41,075 nucleotides of DNA from Chitinivibrio sp051745065 (GCA_051745065.1 JBNJDQ010000005.1:1-41075); one strand, 5' to 3'. Counted from the first letter of the stretch, positions 1 through 8,912 are shown. Numbers and translations are program-made. Notes: generated from the sequence alone by a model not told the origin.

Positions 1-2550
1 ATCCAAAGCTTCCTGATAGGAAACCCCCGTGTTTACCCCGCTGATTACCATGGCTGATTTGGAAAGATCACCGATAAACAGCGCCCCGACAAGAATTCCT
101 TTGTCAAAGTAGTAGCTGACAAAGGTTCTGTCGATATCATTCCGGCGTCGGATAATCTGTACAGCGGGATCATTTTCATCGACATGAATATTCCCGATAC
201 AGAAGAGAGACGTACCGAAAGCATTGAGTGTGGCCGGGTACATCTTCGCCGTAAATTCGGCCCGTTCCCCCGCCATATTAGCTCCGGCGGCAGTTCCCTG
301 CTGAAGTGCCGGTTCCCAGATACCGTAGTAGGTATCATTGCAGATTGCACAGTCCCCGGCAGCATAGATTCCCTCTTTTTCCGTTTCCATCTGACTGTTG
401 ACGGGAATTGCGCGATTGACGGAAATCCCCGCCTTTTGCGCCAGCTCCGTATTCGGAGAAAGCCCCGCCGAAACCACCACGGCCTGAGCTGAATGGGTAT
501 CTCCGTTTGCGCAGATAACACTGCTCACGGTACCATCGGTCCCCACAATCTCCTGTACAACCGTATCCGTAATAATTTTTATCCGGCTGTCTTCGATAAT
601 TCGGCTGAGAAAGGCGCTTCCCGCACGATCTGTCTGGCGGGGAAGAATGGTCGGAGCCGTATCAATAACGGTCACATTTTTATTCATTTTGGCAACGGCA
701 CAGGCTGTTTCCAGCCCGAGCAGCCCGCCGCCGATCACTGTCACCTCTTTGGTTTCAACCCGATGAAGAGTTTCCTTCAGCCGGTTTACATCACCGTTGC
801 TGCGAAGGGAGAAAACTCCTGTCAGATCTTTACCCTGAATGGGCGGCACAAAGGGAGATGCCCCCGTAGCAAGGAGAAGAGAATCGTAGGATTCGCGCTG
901 CCCATCTGCACAAATTATCTCTTTTGAATCTGCCTTGATATCTTCTATGCGTGTATTAAGATGCACATTAATCCGGTTTTCCCGGTAAAAATTATCATTC
1001 TTTACAAAGAATTCCTCGTCCGTCACAGAGGCATCGCTGATCATCTCAGTGAGAACAGGCCGGTAATAGGGAAGAGTATTCTCATCGGTAAATATATCAA
1101 TCTGTGCGGTACTGTTGCGCTTTCGAATGGCCTCGGCAGCAGCCACGGCAGCAGCCCCGCTGCCAATAATAACCGCCCGCATATCACTGTTGTGCGAGTA
1201 TTTGACGATATCCGGCTCCGCTTCGATAAATGCTTCCGCTCCGACACCGCAGACCGGACAGGTCATGGGGGGCAGTGCTCCTTCAAACACTTCGCCGCAG
1301 ACGGTACATTTCCAGAAGGTTCTGCCGTCACCGGCATCACTGCCGATCTGCTCCCACTCTCCGATTACTTTTCTGGCAAAACGTGCGCCGAAATCACGGG
1401 CCGCGGAAATATCCGTTTCGGACGGTTTGAAAGCAACCTTAAACGGCGGTTCCAGGGTATTCATGCGACAGGTGTTGAGTCGATTATTAAGCATATCCGG
1501 GCCCTCACCGCTCCAGCCGTAGGAACCGTACGCCGCCGCAACTTTCCCGCCGTGCTCGACCCCGTTGAGATCCATGGCAAGATTGGTCACCGGCGGCAGG
1601 GAATCACCGTTGATGGTGGGGGTTCCCAGAAGAAATGCATCGGATTCGATAATATGCTCCAGCACTTCTGCATGGTCGGAATTTACCATATCGTAGAGAT
1701 GAATATCCGCGTCAATTTCGCTGCGAATACCGTGGTTGATCTCCCGGGCAAGTTCCTCGGTGTAGCCGTATGCCGAAACAAAGGCGTTCACTATCTGCGG
1801 TTTGCTGTGTTTTTGCGGCGCTTCTTCACGGGACCATTCATCATAGAGATCAAGATAGTAGTCCAGATTCTGGCGCAGCACCGGCCCGTGCCCCGGACAG
1901 ATAATATCGATATCAAGCTTGCTGATCTGATCCAGGGCAAAGCGAACATGCTTTTTGAAAGGCCCCATGATCATATTAAAATAATACTTATAGGCCGGGT
2001 AAAAATCACCTTCGATTTGATCGTTGAATACCCGGTCATCGGAATAATGACAGCCGAAGGAGTCGCAGGTTACCAGGGTTTTTATAGAGGGAATCCAGGT
2101 ATAGATGGAATCGGGCCAGTGCAGAAAGGGCACCGAAAGAAAATGCAGTTCCTCATCACCGATGGTCAGACTGTCACCGTGATCCACAGTAAGGGCGGGA
2201 ATATCACGATTACAGATATCTTTCAGAAAATTGATCGCCACGGCAGACCCCACCACCCGTGCCTGGGGAGCATATTCCAATAACCGCTCAAGACTGCCCG
2301 CATGATCCGGTTCGGTATGGTCCACCACGATGTATTTAATCGATTCCGGCGGACAGACTTCGCTGATATTTTTGAGAAACTGATCGAAAAACTTTATCTT
2401 CACCGTCTCGAAAAGAACATTCCCTTCATCGGTTTTGAGAATGTAGGAATTGTACGATGTGCCGTACTTGGTTTTCATAATAACATCAAACACACGCAAC
2501 TCCGGATGCTGTGCGCCAACCCACCAGAGATTATCCGTTACCTTGAGCAT
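1..2550 (-). CDS. Flavodiiron protein fused to rubredoxin and NADH:rubredoxin oxidoreductase (C-terminus beyond window)
   Basis: The minus-strand reading frame is open for exactly 850 codons from the ATG at 2548-2550, with GGGAG just upstream, to the window edge. Residues 1-250 are a metallo-beta-lactamase-like diiron domain with all expected ligands visible: H78-x-E80-x-D82-H83, H144, D163 and H221. Residues about 251-400 are a flavodoxin-like domain. Residues 413-435 are a rubredoxin knuckle with C415, C418, C431 and C434. From about 457 a pyridine-nucleotide disulphide oxidoreductase-type FAD/NAD domain follows (GSGAAA near 463, a later GGGLLG NAD fold, and AAGDCA near the end). By family knowledge this enzyme passes electrons from NADH through FAD, rubredoxin and FMN to the diiron site and reduces O2 to water, or NO to N2O. 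It lies 12 bp downstream of the peroxiredoxin gene, which suggests a shared oxygen-detoxification operon. The stop codon is not in the window. Confidence 0.93.
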   Translation of the reverse strand, partial: MLKVTDNLWWVGAQHPELRVFDVIMKTKYGTSYNSYILKTDEGNVLFETVKIKFFDQFLKNISEVCPPESIKYIVVDHTEPDHAGSLERLLEYAPQARVVGSAVAINFLKDICNRDIPALTVDHGDSLTIGDEELHFLSVPFLHWPDSIYTWIPSIKTLVTCDSFGCHYSDDRVFNDQIEGDFYPAYKYYFNMIMGPFKKHVRFALDQISKLDIDIICPGHGPVLRQNLDYYLDLYDEWSREEAPQKHSKPQIVNAFVSAYGYTEELAREINHGIRSEIDADIHLYDMVNSDHAEVLEHIIESDAFLLGTPTINGDSLPPVTNLAMDLNGVEHGGKVAAAYGSYGWSGEGPDMLNNRLNTCRMNTLEPPFKVAFKPSETDISAARDFGARFARKVIGEWEQIGSDAGDGRTFWKCTVCGEVFEGALPPMTCPVCGVGAEAFIEAEPDIVKYSHNSDMRAVIIGSGAAAVAAAEAIRKRNSTAQIDIFTDENTLPYYRPVLTEMISDASVTDEEFFVKNDNFYRENRINVHLNTRIEDIKADSKEIICADGQRESYDSLLLATGASPFVPPIQGKDLTGVFSLRSNGDVNRLKETLHRVETKEVTVIGGGLLGLETACAVAKMNKNVTVIDTAPTILPRQTDRAGSAFLSRIIEDSRIKIITDTVVQEIVGTDGTVSSVICANGDTHSAQAVVVSAGLSPNTELAQKAGISVNRAIPVNSQMETEKEGIYAAGDCAICNDTYYGIWEPALQQGTAAGANMAGERAEFTAKMYPATLNAFGTSLFCIGNIHVDENDPAVQIIRRRNDIDRTFVSYYFDKGILVGALFIGDLSKSAMVISGVNTGVSYQEALD

Positions 2551-2562
2551 ATTGTCTCCCGA

Positions 2563-3018
2563 TTAAGATTCTTTATTACGTATATCAGAAAGATAATTCA
2601 GTACGCTCAGCGCATGGTCTTTTACGCGCACATTATCCCATCTTTTTACAATTTCATTGTCCGGAGCAAGAAGAACGGTTGTACGCACCAGTCCCATGTA
2701 CTCACGACCGAAGCTCTTTTTCAGCTTCCATGCATCAAATGCATCGATAAGAATATGGTCGGGATCACTGAGAAGCTGAATCGAAAGATCATGTTTATTG
2801 CAAAAATGTTCGTGTTTTTTTACGGAGTCCGGCGAAACACCGATAATGCGGCAGTTCAGTTTTTCAAATTTCCCTTTCAGGGCAGTAAAGTTCATCGCTT
2901 CGGTGGTACAGCCCGGAGTATTATCCTTCGGGTAGAAGTAGAGTACCGTCCATGTGCCGGCAAGATCTTTTTCCGTAACGATGGCGCCTTCAGTATCCGG
3001 TAATGAGAAAGAAATCAT
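2563..3018 (-). CDS. bcp: Thiol peroxidase, Bcp/PrxQ-type peroxiredoxin
   Basis: This 151-residue thioredoxin-fold peroxidase reduces H2O2 and organic hydroperoxides in the cytoplasm using thioredoxin-type donors. The signature YPKDNTPGCTTEA places the peroxidatic cysteine at C37, preceded by the conserved P-x3-T-P-x-C geometry. In E. coli Bcp the resolving cysteine sits five residues later; here that position is Met42. The protein is therefore either 1-Cys or uses another cysteine (near residues 56 or 73). The start is supported by a strong AAGGAG Shine-Dalgarno. It is followed after 12 bp by the flavodiiron fusion gene. A palindrome upstream may be a peroxide-responsive operator. Length and motifs are normal for the family. 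Confidence 0.93.
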   Translation of the reverse strand: MISFSLPDTEGAIVTEKDLAGTWTVLYFYPKDNTPGCTTEAMNFTALKGKFEKLNCRIIGVSPDSVKKHEHFCNKHDLSIQLLSDPDHILIDAFDAWKLKKSFGREYMGLVRTTVLLAPDNEIVKRWDNVRVKDHALSVLNYLSDIRNKES

Positions 3019-3047
3019 AATTTTCTCCTTGAAAGAATCCCTTTAAA

Positions 3048-3077
3048 ATAAAATTTGTAACTATTACAATGTGACAA
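3048..3077 (-). promoter_or_regulatory. Promoter of bcp-flavodiiron operon with PerR/Fur-like palindromic operator
   Basis: Read on the minus strand, TTGTCA (3072-3077) is a good -35 element. TTTTAT (3048-3053), 18 bp further, is a moderate -10. Between them lies a perfect 6-3-6 inverted repeat, TTGTAACTATTACAA on the plus strand (3055-3069). It resembles the PerR consensus TTATAATNATTATAA at 11 of 14 defined positions. A repressor site between -35 and -10 in front of a peroxiredoxin fits peroxide control, but the regulator's identity is inferred. Confidence 0.5.
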
Positions 3078-3086
3078 TTATTTCAA

Positions 3087-5234
3087 TTATCGAAAACAGG
3101 TTCTGTTTCGCCCCTGTTCCTTTGCATCATACAGGGCAGTATCCACCCGTTTGAGAATATCCTCCCGTTTATCCGTTCTGTGAAATATACTCAGGCCGAG
3201 ACTGATTGTAGCAGGGGTGCTTTTCTCTGCCGTTTTTTCCGCCACAACTTTGCGTATGCGCTCTGCAAAAACGCGCACTCCCTCTTCGTCAGTTTCACTG
3301 CAGAGCACCATAAACTCTTCGCCGCCCCAGCGGCAGAGAGTATCTGTTTTGCGCATAATATTCTGCACGGATTGTCCGACAGTTTTCAGAACCTCATCCC
3401 CTCTGTCGTGACCAAAGGTATCATTAATCTTTTTAAAATGATCCACATCAAACATTATCAGGGCAAGGGGACTGCCATAGCGGCTGCTGCGATGAATCTC
3501 GTGGTCCAGTATTTCCGTAAACCGGTTTCTGTTCAGCAGCCCGAGGAGGGGATCCGTTGTGGAGAGACGGTAGAGATTCTCCTCCATTTCCCGGCGCTGA
3601 ATAATATTGGTGGTGATCTGTGCATAAAAGAAGAGTATATCCCGTTCATACTCCTGAAGATCTGTTTCTGAATCATCACTGTCAAACCCCATAAACCCTA
3701 TTATTCCCCTGTCTTTTATCAGGGGAGCGATAATAATACTGTGAACGGAACTTTCTTTTTTCAGTTTAATAAAACTGTTTTCCCCTTCTTCATAGACACC
3801 GGACAGTTCAAAGGGGGTTTCCAGGTGCAGGGCGTCCACAACTTCGGGAATATCAGCAAGTGGTATTGTACGAATATCATTTGTATGGGGTGGATACTCC
3901 TCTTCGCACCACTCGTAGGTAAGGCGGCAGAGATCCTCTGCATGATCAATGAGAAACACATAGGCCCGAAAGTAGGCGAAAAATCGGCAGATTCGGGCCA
4001 TTCCCGCGGTAACTGCATCATTCATATCATCAACGGGAATATTAATATAGGTGCGGGCAATATCCATAAGAAATGATTGAAGCTGTGTTTTTCGCATAAG
4101 CTCTTCCCGGGCGTGAGTCAGCTCCCGTTCCCGTCTGATACGTTCAGTAATATTTCGGGCAGCGGCAAAAACGAGATCTCCCCGGGGCTGGGAGCGCCAT
4201 TCGATATAAATATAGGTTCCGTTCTTTTTTCGATATCGATTGACAAAATTAACCAGTTTCCGGCCGTCACGGAGCTTCTCCATAGCCTCAATCGTATATT
4301 CAAGATCATCGGGATGGACAAACTGCAGGTATTCCTGACCGGCCAGTTCCTTTCGGGTGTATCCCAGAATATCCTCCCAGGAGGCACTCAATTTAACAAA
4401 TTGTCCTGCCGTATCGGCAATGCAGAGAAGATCAAGATTCAGGTCAAAGAAATCCTCCAATTCCTTGCGTTCCTGTTTTTCCCGTGTAATATCACGGGAT
4501 ATCCCCACAATACGGGTAATCCGGTCGCCGCTGAAAACAGGGGTCAGACGGGTCTGCCACCAGCGACCGCCCCCGGGCAGCTCCAGATACTCATCATAGG
4601 TGTACTCTTTCCGGCGTTCCAGACAGCGGCGGTAGTTTTTTGCAACCACCCTTCCCACCTCATCCCCCAGAAATTGACAGGGAGTTTTCCCCTGAACGAT
4701 CTCCGTGGTAAGGCCGGTTAATTCCTCGTGACGGCGATTAAGTCGATTATACAAAAAAATATCTTTATCAGTAACATCCATCATAAAAATGGCATCACTG
4801 GTGTTATTCAGAATCAGTTCGCTTTCATACCGGGCGGTCTGTATTCTTTCAAGGAGTTTTTTTTCTTTGGTGATATCCCGCAAAATCACACTGAAATGAA
4901 TAATGTGCCCTGCGTGATCCTTCAGGGGCGTAATCGACTGATAGGCGGTATACAGGGATCCATCCTTCCGTTTATTAATAATCTCCTCACGCCATATACC
5001 CCCGGAAAGGATATGCTCCCATAACTCATCATAATAGTCCCGGGACATCGCCCCGCTTTTAAACAGGCGGGGAGTCTTCATGAACGCCTCCGTAAAGGAG
5101 TATCCCGATATTCTTTCAAAGGAACTGTTCACATACAGAATTTTAGCGTTCCTGTCGGTGATGTAAAACATATCGTCGGCATTATCAAAACTCTTACGAA
5201 ATATCGAACAATCAACAGCTGTGGTTTCAGACAT
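3087..5234 (-). CDS. Multi-PAS/GAF sensor diguanylate cyclase (GGDEF)
   Basis: This 715-residue protein has no evident membrane segment. Three consecutive PAS/PAC units occupy roughly residues 8-130, 137-250 and 258-370, a GAF-like domain about 385-545, and a GGDEF domain the C-terminal 165 residues. The active-site loop is intact as GGEEF (637-641). The product-inhibition I-site RxxD is present as RKTD (628-631), so the enzyme should make c-di-GMP from two GTP and be feedback-inhibited. No EAL domain is present. The start ATG follows CGGGAGAATGATAT, a clear ribosome binding site. The ligand sensed is unknown; PAS and GAF domains may bind haem, flavin or small molecules. It is transcribed toward, but 69 bp before, the bcp gene and probably alone, from the promoter at 5267-5295. 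Confidence 0.93.
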   Translation of the reverse strand: MSETTAVDCSIFRKSFDNADDMFYITDRNAKILYVNSSFERISGYSFTEAFMKTPRLFKSGAMSRDYYDELWEHILSGGIWREEIINKRKDGSLYTAYQSITPLKDHAGHIIHFSVILRDITKEKKLLERIQTARYESELILNNTSDAIFMMDVTDKDIFLYNRLNRRHEELTGLTTEIVQGKTPCQFLGDEVGRVVAKNYRRCLERRKEYTYDEYLELPGGGRWWQTRLTPVFSGDRITRIVGISRDITREKQERKELEDFFDLNLDLLCIADTAGQFVKLSASWEDILGYTRKELAGQEYLQFVHPDDLEYTIEAMEKLRDGRKLVNFVNRYRKKNGTYIYIEWRSQPRGDLVFAAARNITERIRRERELTHAREELMRKTQLQSFLMDIARTYINIPVDDMNDAVTAGMARICRFFAYFRAYVFLIDHAEDLCRLTYEWCEEEYPPHTNDIRTIPLADIPEVVDALHLETPFELSGVYEEGENSFIKLKKESSVHSIIIAPLIKDRGIIGFMGFDSDDSETDLQEYERDILFFYAQITTNIIQRREMEENLYRLSTTDPLLGLLNRNRFTEILDHEIHRSSRYGSPLALIMFDVDHFKKINDTFGHDRGDEVLKTVGQSVQNIMRKTDTLCRWGGEEFMVLCSETDEEGVRVFAERIRKVVAEKTAEKSTPATISLGLSIFHRTDKREDILKRVDTALYDAKEQGRNRTCFR

Positions 5235-5266
5235 ATATCATTCTCCCGAAAGTATACCAGATCAAA

Positions 5267-5295
5267 AGTATAGAATAAATATCTTCCGGTGTCAC
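5267..5295 (-). promoter_or_regulatory. Sigma-70-type promoter for the diguanylate cyclase gene
   Basis: On the minus strand GTGACA (5290-5295), a 17-bp spacer and TATACT (5267-5272) match the housekeeping promoter in 5 of 6 positions at each box. It gives a leader of about 25 nt before the ATG at 5234. The same GTGACA-N17 arrangement precedes the patatin gene at 19444. Confidence 0.55.
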
Positions 5296-5368
5296 CCGGG
5301 AAGTCAGTATTCCCTACAAAATGGATTCTGCATGGATATTTCCGTAAACGATCCGTACACGTATTTAT

Positions 5369-5398
5369 ATGGCATTTTTCCGGCACTGAAGATATACT
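5369..5398 (+). promoter_or_regulatory. Weak candidate promoter for the serine hydrolase gene
   Basis: TATACT (5393-5398) is a good -10 element 30 bp before the ATG. The best -35 at suitable spacing is ATGGCA (5369-5374, 18-bp spacer), only 4 of 6. The rest of the 194-bp divergent gap shows nothing else I can name. Confidence 0.3.
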
Positions 5399-5428
5399 CA
5401 ACAAATAGTCATATCAAAGAGGTGCTCT

Positions 5429-6544
5429 ATGCAGATCGTATACAGAATCGTACTCATTATTTCGCTCCTGTTCCTGATTCCGGGATGCTCTGAAAAAACC
5501 GACACCACCGATCATGTTGTCCGGGAAATATCCGCTGCCGCCGACAGTATCTGCGCCGCACAGAATGCTCCCGGAGCAGTGGCGGCCCTTCGTCTGCCCG
5601 GCGGTGAAACAGTAACCATTACCTCCGGCCTGGCCGATACAGGGCGCAAGGAAAAAATAACAGAAACTAATTACTTCAGAATTGGCAGTACCACCAAAAC
5701 CATCACGGCCACGGCAGTACTACTACTCTACCAGGAAGGTCTCATCTCCCTGGACTCCACAGTTTCTTCATTTTTTCCGGATCTTCTTCCGGAAGCGGGA
5801 GACAATATAACCATCCGCATGCTTCTGAATCACTCCAGCGGTCTGCATGATTATATCAACGCTCCCTATAAAGAAAGCACATTTGACACTGAACTTATAG
5901 CAACTCCACAGCGAACCTGGCCCCCCCGGGAACTGGTAAGAATTGCACAAAACAAAGGCCTTGCCCATACGCCGGGGGAAAGCTTTCTCTACGCCAACAC
6001 CAACTACGTTATTCTGGGCATGCTGATTGAAAAGATCAGCGGAATGTCCTATGAAAAATATATATCAGATAATATTCTTTCCCCCCTGGGAATGCATGCA
6101 ACCATAGCGGAAAGCGACTCTTTTGCATCGCCCCTGTTGACTCATGGCTATTTTGAAAAGAACGGTGACAGTATTCTTTTCGACTACACCGATCAATCGG
6201 CCTCTGCGGTCTGGGCAGCGGGCAGCCTTGTCTCCACTCCCGAAGACCTTCTTATCTGGATAGAGGCGCTGGCTGAAGGGACACTCCTGGAAGATTGGGT
6301 TTTCAAGGAACAGTTCAACCCTATTCCCACGGGATACAAAGACGGCACCTACGGCCTCGGGGTGGAAGTACGCGGAGAAAAACGGGGTCATACGGGGTCT
6401 GTTCTGGGCTATCAGACACAGATGTATCGGCGCAAAAACTGTGATATTATTATCTACACCAACTGCTATTTTCAGACTAAGGCAAATGTGTCGGAACAGA
6501 TCTATAATGCGGTCACTGAAATTCTCGACACGTGGTATGACTGA
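5429..6544 (+). CDS. Class C beta-lactamase/DD-peptidase-fold serine hydrolase, predicted lipoprotein
   Basis: This 371-residue protein belongs to the serine beta-lactamase-like (AmpC/EstB/penicillin-binding) superfamily. The nucleophile motif S-x-x-K is S87-T-T-K90, the Y-x-N motif is Y188-A-N190, and HTG near residue 322 replaces the KTG box, as is common in this family. The N-terminus is a hydrophobic signal segment ending in a plausible lipobox, IPGC20, so the protein is probably lipid-anchored at the envelope; proline at -2 is atypical. GAGG lies 6 nt before the ATG. Possible roles are peptidoglycan D,D-peptidase or carboxypeptidase, esterase, or D-amino-acid peptide hydrolase. Antibiotic resistance cannot be inferred from the motifs. 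It is the only plus-strand gene left of the putative origin. Confidence 0.88.
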   Translation: MQIVYRIVLIISLLFLIPGCSEKTDTTDHVVREISAAADSICAAQNAPGAVAALRLPGGETVTITSGLADTGRKEKITETNYFRIGSTTKTITATAVLLLYQEGLISLDSTVSSFFPDLLPEAGDNITIRMLLNHSSGLHDYINAPYKESTFDTELIATPQRTWPPRELVRIAQNKGLAHTPGESFLYANTNYVILGMLIEKISGMSYEKYISDNILSPLGMHATIAESDSFASPLLTHGYFEKNGDSILFDYTDQSASAVWAAGSLVSTPEDLLIWIEALAEGTLLEDWVFKEQFNPIPTGYKDGTYGLGVEVRGEKRGHTGSVLGYQTQMYRRKNCDIIIYTNCYFQTKANVSEQIYNAVTEILDTWYD

Positions 6545-6567
6545 ACGGGCACCGGGCGGATCTGTAT

Positions 6568-6595
6568 AAAAAAGGGCCGCCCGAAAAGACAGCCC
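6568..6595 (-). terminator. Rho-independent terminator after asd
   Basis: Read on the minus strand, GGGCTGTC and GGCGGCCC form an 8-bp stem (two G-U pairs) around a TTTTCG loop, followed at once by TTTTTT. It sits 26 bp beyond the asd stop codon. On the plus strand the hairpin lacks a U-tract, so it is unlikely to end transcription from the serine hydrolase gene. Confidence 0.85.
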
Positions 6596-6621
6596 CGTCA
6601 ACCGCAGTATAAAGCGGCACC

Positions 6622-7743
6622 TCAGGAAATATAGTCAAGAGCAATATTCAGCATGCGACGCACCGGCTCTGCAGCACCCCAAAGCAGCTGATCACCCACA
6701 GAGAAGGCGTTGAGATATTCACCGCCCATCTTCATTTTACGCACACGGCCGACGGGAACGTTCATTGTGCCCGTAACAGCGGCAGGGGAGAGCTCCTGCA
6801 TAGTGCGTTCCTGCTCATTGGGAACAAAGCGGACCCATTCGTTATGAGAGGTAATAATATCTTCGATCTCATCAATGGGCAGATCCTTTTTCAGCTTGAT
6901 GGTAAAGGCCTGACTGTGACAGCGCATCGTACCGATACGTACACAGGTACCGTCAATCTGCACTGGATTATCGGATCTGCCGAGAATCTTATTTGTTTCG
7001 GCAAAACCCTTCCACTCTTCCTTGGACTGTCCGCTCTCCAGGGGTTTATCAATCCAGGGAATCAGGCTACCTGCAATGGGAACACCGAAATTCTGCGCGG
7101 GCATATCTGCAGAACGGGTGAAATCGGCAACCTTTTTATCCAGCTCAAGTATGGATGATCCCGGATCCTGCAGATAGGGGTCGGCCACATCGCCAAGAAG
7201 CTTCATCTGCGTAAGGAGTTCACGCATATTCTGTGCACCGGAGCCGCTTGCCGCCTGATAAGTCATGGAGGAAACCCATTCCACCAGGCCTTTCTCAAAG
7301 AGTCCGCCCAGCCCCATGAGCATCAGGGAAACCGTACAGTTTCCGCCGATAAAATCCTTTTTACCTGCATCCAGGGCCGCATCGATCACGTTACGGTTGA
7401 CCGGATCAAGAACAATCACCGATTCATCACGCATGCGCAGAGTGGAGGCCGCATCGATCCAATAACCCTTCCAGCCGCTTTTGCGCAGATCATCGTACAC
7501 TTTTTCCGTATATCCGCCGCCCTGACAGGAGACGATAATATCCTGCTCAGAAAGATCATCAAGAGAAAAGGCATCCTTCAGCAGGGGAACATCCCGCCCC
7601 ACATCGGGAGCTTTCTGCCCCACCTGAGAGGTTGAAAAGAAAACAGGGGTAAAATTTTTATCAAAATCACGGTTCTCTTTCATTCGGCCCATCAGCACGG
7701 AACCAACCATTCCACGCCAGCCGATAAAACCTACATTCGCCAT
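6622..7743 (-). CDS. asd: Aspartate-semialdehyde dehydrogenase
   Basis: This 373-residue NADPH enzyme converts aspartyl-4-phosphate to aspartate semialdehyde, the branch point to lysine/diaminopimelate, threonine and methionine. The N-terminal nucleotide-binding stretch VGFIGWRGMVGSVLM and the active-site GGNCTVSLM with the catalytic C136 follow the E. coli-type Asd (C135) rather than the Gram-positive type. The ATG is preceded by TGGAG. It is the last gene of an operon with fabG 43 bp upstream and ends at a strong terminator. The downstream threonine genes hom and thrC lie about 19 kb away in the same window, so the pathway is split. Confidence 0.96.
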   Translation of the reverse strand: MANVGFIGWRGMVGSVLMGRMKENRDFDKNFTPVFFSTSQVGQKAPDVGRDVPLLKDAFSLDDLSEQDIIVSCQGGGYTEKVYDDLRKSGWKGYWIDAASTLRMRDESVIVLDPVNRNVIDAALDAGKKDFIGGNCTVSLMLMGLGGLFEKGLVEWVSSMTYQAASGSGAQNMRELLTQMKLLGDVADPYLQDPGSSILELDKKVADFTRSADMPAQNFGVPIAGSLIPWIDKPLESGQSKEEWKGFAETNKILGRSDNPVQIDGTCVRIGTMRCHSQAFTIKLKKDLPIDEIEDIITSHNEWVRFVPNEQERTMQELSPAAVTGTMNVPVGRVRKMKMGGEYLNAFSVGDQLLWGAAEPVRRMLNIALDYIS

Positions 7744-7786
7744 ACATACTCCATAAAAAGGATTATTATTAGGTGATTCTTACGGT

Positions 7787-8515
7787 TTACGCTGTCATTC
7801 CGCCGTCAATAGTAAAGACCTGCCCCGTAATATAGGAGGCCTTTGAGGAGAGGAGAAAGGATACCAGATCAGCCACTTCCGAAGCTTTTCCCAGACGGCG
7901 CATGGGGATCTGTTTTTTCATCTCCTTGAGATATTTTTTATCCAGTTTCTCTGTCATATCAGATTCGATAAATCCCGGTGCCACGGCATTTACATTTACC
8001 TTGCGCATTTCCTTGGAAAATGCCCGGGTCAGCCCGATAATACCGTGTTTGCTGGCACAGTAATTCGACTGCCCCTTAATCCCTGTCAGACCGCTGACAG
8101 AAGAGATATTCACAACCGCCCCCTGACTTTTTACAAGTTCCATAGCACAGCCGCGCAACATATTGAAATAGCCGTTGAGATTAATATTGATTACACTGTT
8201 CCATTCATCGGGGCTCATCATGGCCAGGCTCTGATCCCGGGTGATACCGGCATTGTTTACCAGTGCATCCACAGTCCCGCCGAAATAGTCCAGGGCTTTT
8301 TCGATAAACCCCTGCGCCTGCTCGTAATCGGAAAGATCCGCCTGAAAAGCTACAGCCCGGCCGCCGGCCTTCTGCACAGCCGCGACAATATCCTCTGCTG
8401 CAGTACTGCTGGAATTATAATTAAAAACGACCGTGTCCCCTTCGGCTGTCAGGGACTCAACGATGGCTTTCCCGATACCCCGGGAACCGCCGGTAACGAT
8501 TACATTTTTACTCAT
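7787..8515 (-). CDS. fabG: 3-oxoacyl-[acyl-carrier-protein] reductase (short-chain dehydrogenase)
   Basis: This 242-residue short-chain dehydrogenase/reductase has the TGGSRGIGKAI nucleotide loop near the N-terminus, NNAG, the catalytic serine in NISSVSG, Y-C-A-S-K as the YxxxK dyad, and a C-terminal ITGQVFTIDGGM typical of FabG. It reduces 3-oxoacyl-ACP with NADPH in fatty-acid elongation. The start at 8515 is preferred over an in-frame ATG ten codons upstream because GAGAG lies at a good distance and the MSKNVIVTGG start matches the family. It overlaps the end of the preceding small exported-protein gene by 8 bp, indicating translational coupling. Other SDR substrates cannot be excluded, since fab partners are not adjacent. 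Confidence 0.87.
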   Translation of the reverse strand: MSKNVIVTGGSRGIGKAIVESLTAEGDTVVFNYNSSSTAAEDIVAAVQKAGGRAVAFQADLSDYEQAQGFIEKALDYFGGTVDALVNNAGITRDQSLAMMSPDEWNSVININLNGYFNMLRGCAMELVKSQGAVVNISSVSGLTGIKGQSNYCASKHGIIGLTRAFSKEMRKVNVNAVAPGFIESDMTEKLDKKYLKEMKKQIPMRRLGKASEVADLVSFLLSSKASYITGQVFTIDGGMTA

Positions 8516-8897
8516 CCTTCTCACTCTCTTTATCATCTGAAACACGCTCTTTTTTGATTACATCATACCATTCTTCGCTGTGTTTAAGGGAATCCCCGTC
8601 CACCATGACTCCCATGGTTTTGACAGAGATACTGTCATTCTCACCGGTTTTGTACCGGTAGGTAATTTTCATATCCATACCGTCATTGACAATATCCGCA
8701 GTAAGGGTGGAATCGGTGTACGTGTACACCCCTTCCCCCTGCACACTGTTGTCATCAGAGTCGTAGGAAACCCGGGTCGAATCCAGAAAACTGAGACTGA
8801 TACCTTCGCCCTTTACCACCCAGATACCGGAAAACAGCCCTTCCTGCGCTGAAAGCAGAGATACAAGAGCAAAAACAGTACATATCATCTTTTTCAT
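8508..8897 (-). CDS. Small exported protein of unknown function
   Basis: This 129-residue protein has a clear signal peptide (MKKMICTVFALVSLLSAQ) with cleavage expected just after the Ala-Gln. The mature part is rich in Asp, Ser and Val, and reads like a small all-beta domain: alternating hydrophobic strands such as GVYTYTDSTLTADIV and MKITYRYKTG, similar in feel to lipocalin-like beta-sandwich domains. The tail is highly charged. AAAGGA is present before the ATG. It lies between another exported gene (15-bp gap) and fabG (8-bp overlap), so it is an operon member. I do not recognise the family. Confidence 0.75.
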   Translation of the reverse strand: MKKMICTVFALVSLLSAQEGLFSGIWVVKGEGISLSFLDSTRVSYDSDDNSVQGEGVYTYTDSTLTADIVNDGMDMKITYRYKTGENDSISVKTMGVMVDGDSLKHSEEWYDVIKKERVSDDKESEKDE

Positions 8898-8912
8898 ACT
8901 AAATCCTTTGAA

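Noticed and set aside
961..2283. 440-codon plus-strand open frame
   Set aside because: It lies fully antisense to the flavodiiron fusion, whose ligand motifs are all intact. Its translation has no recognisable domain.
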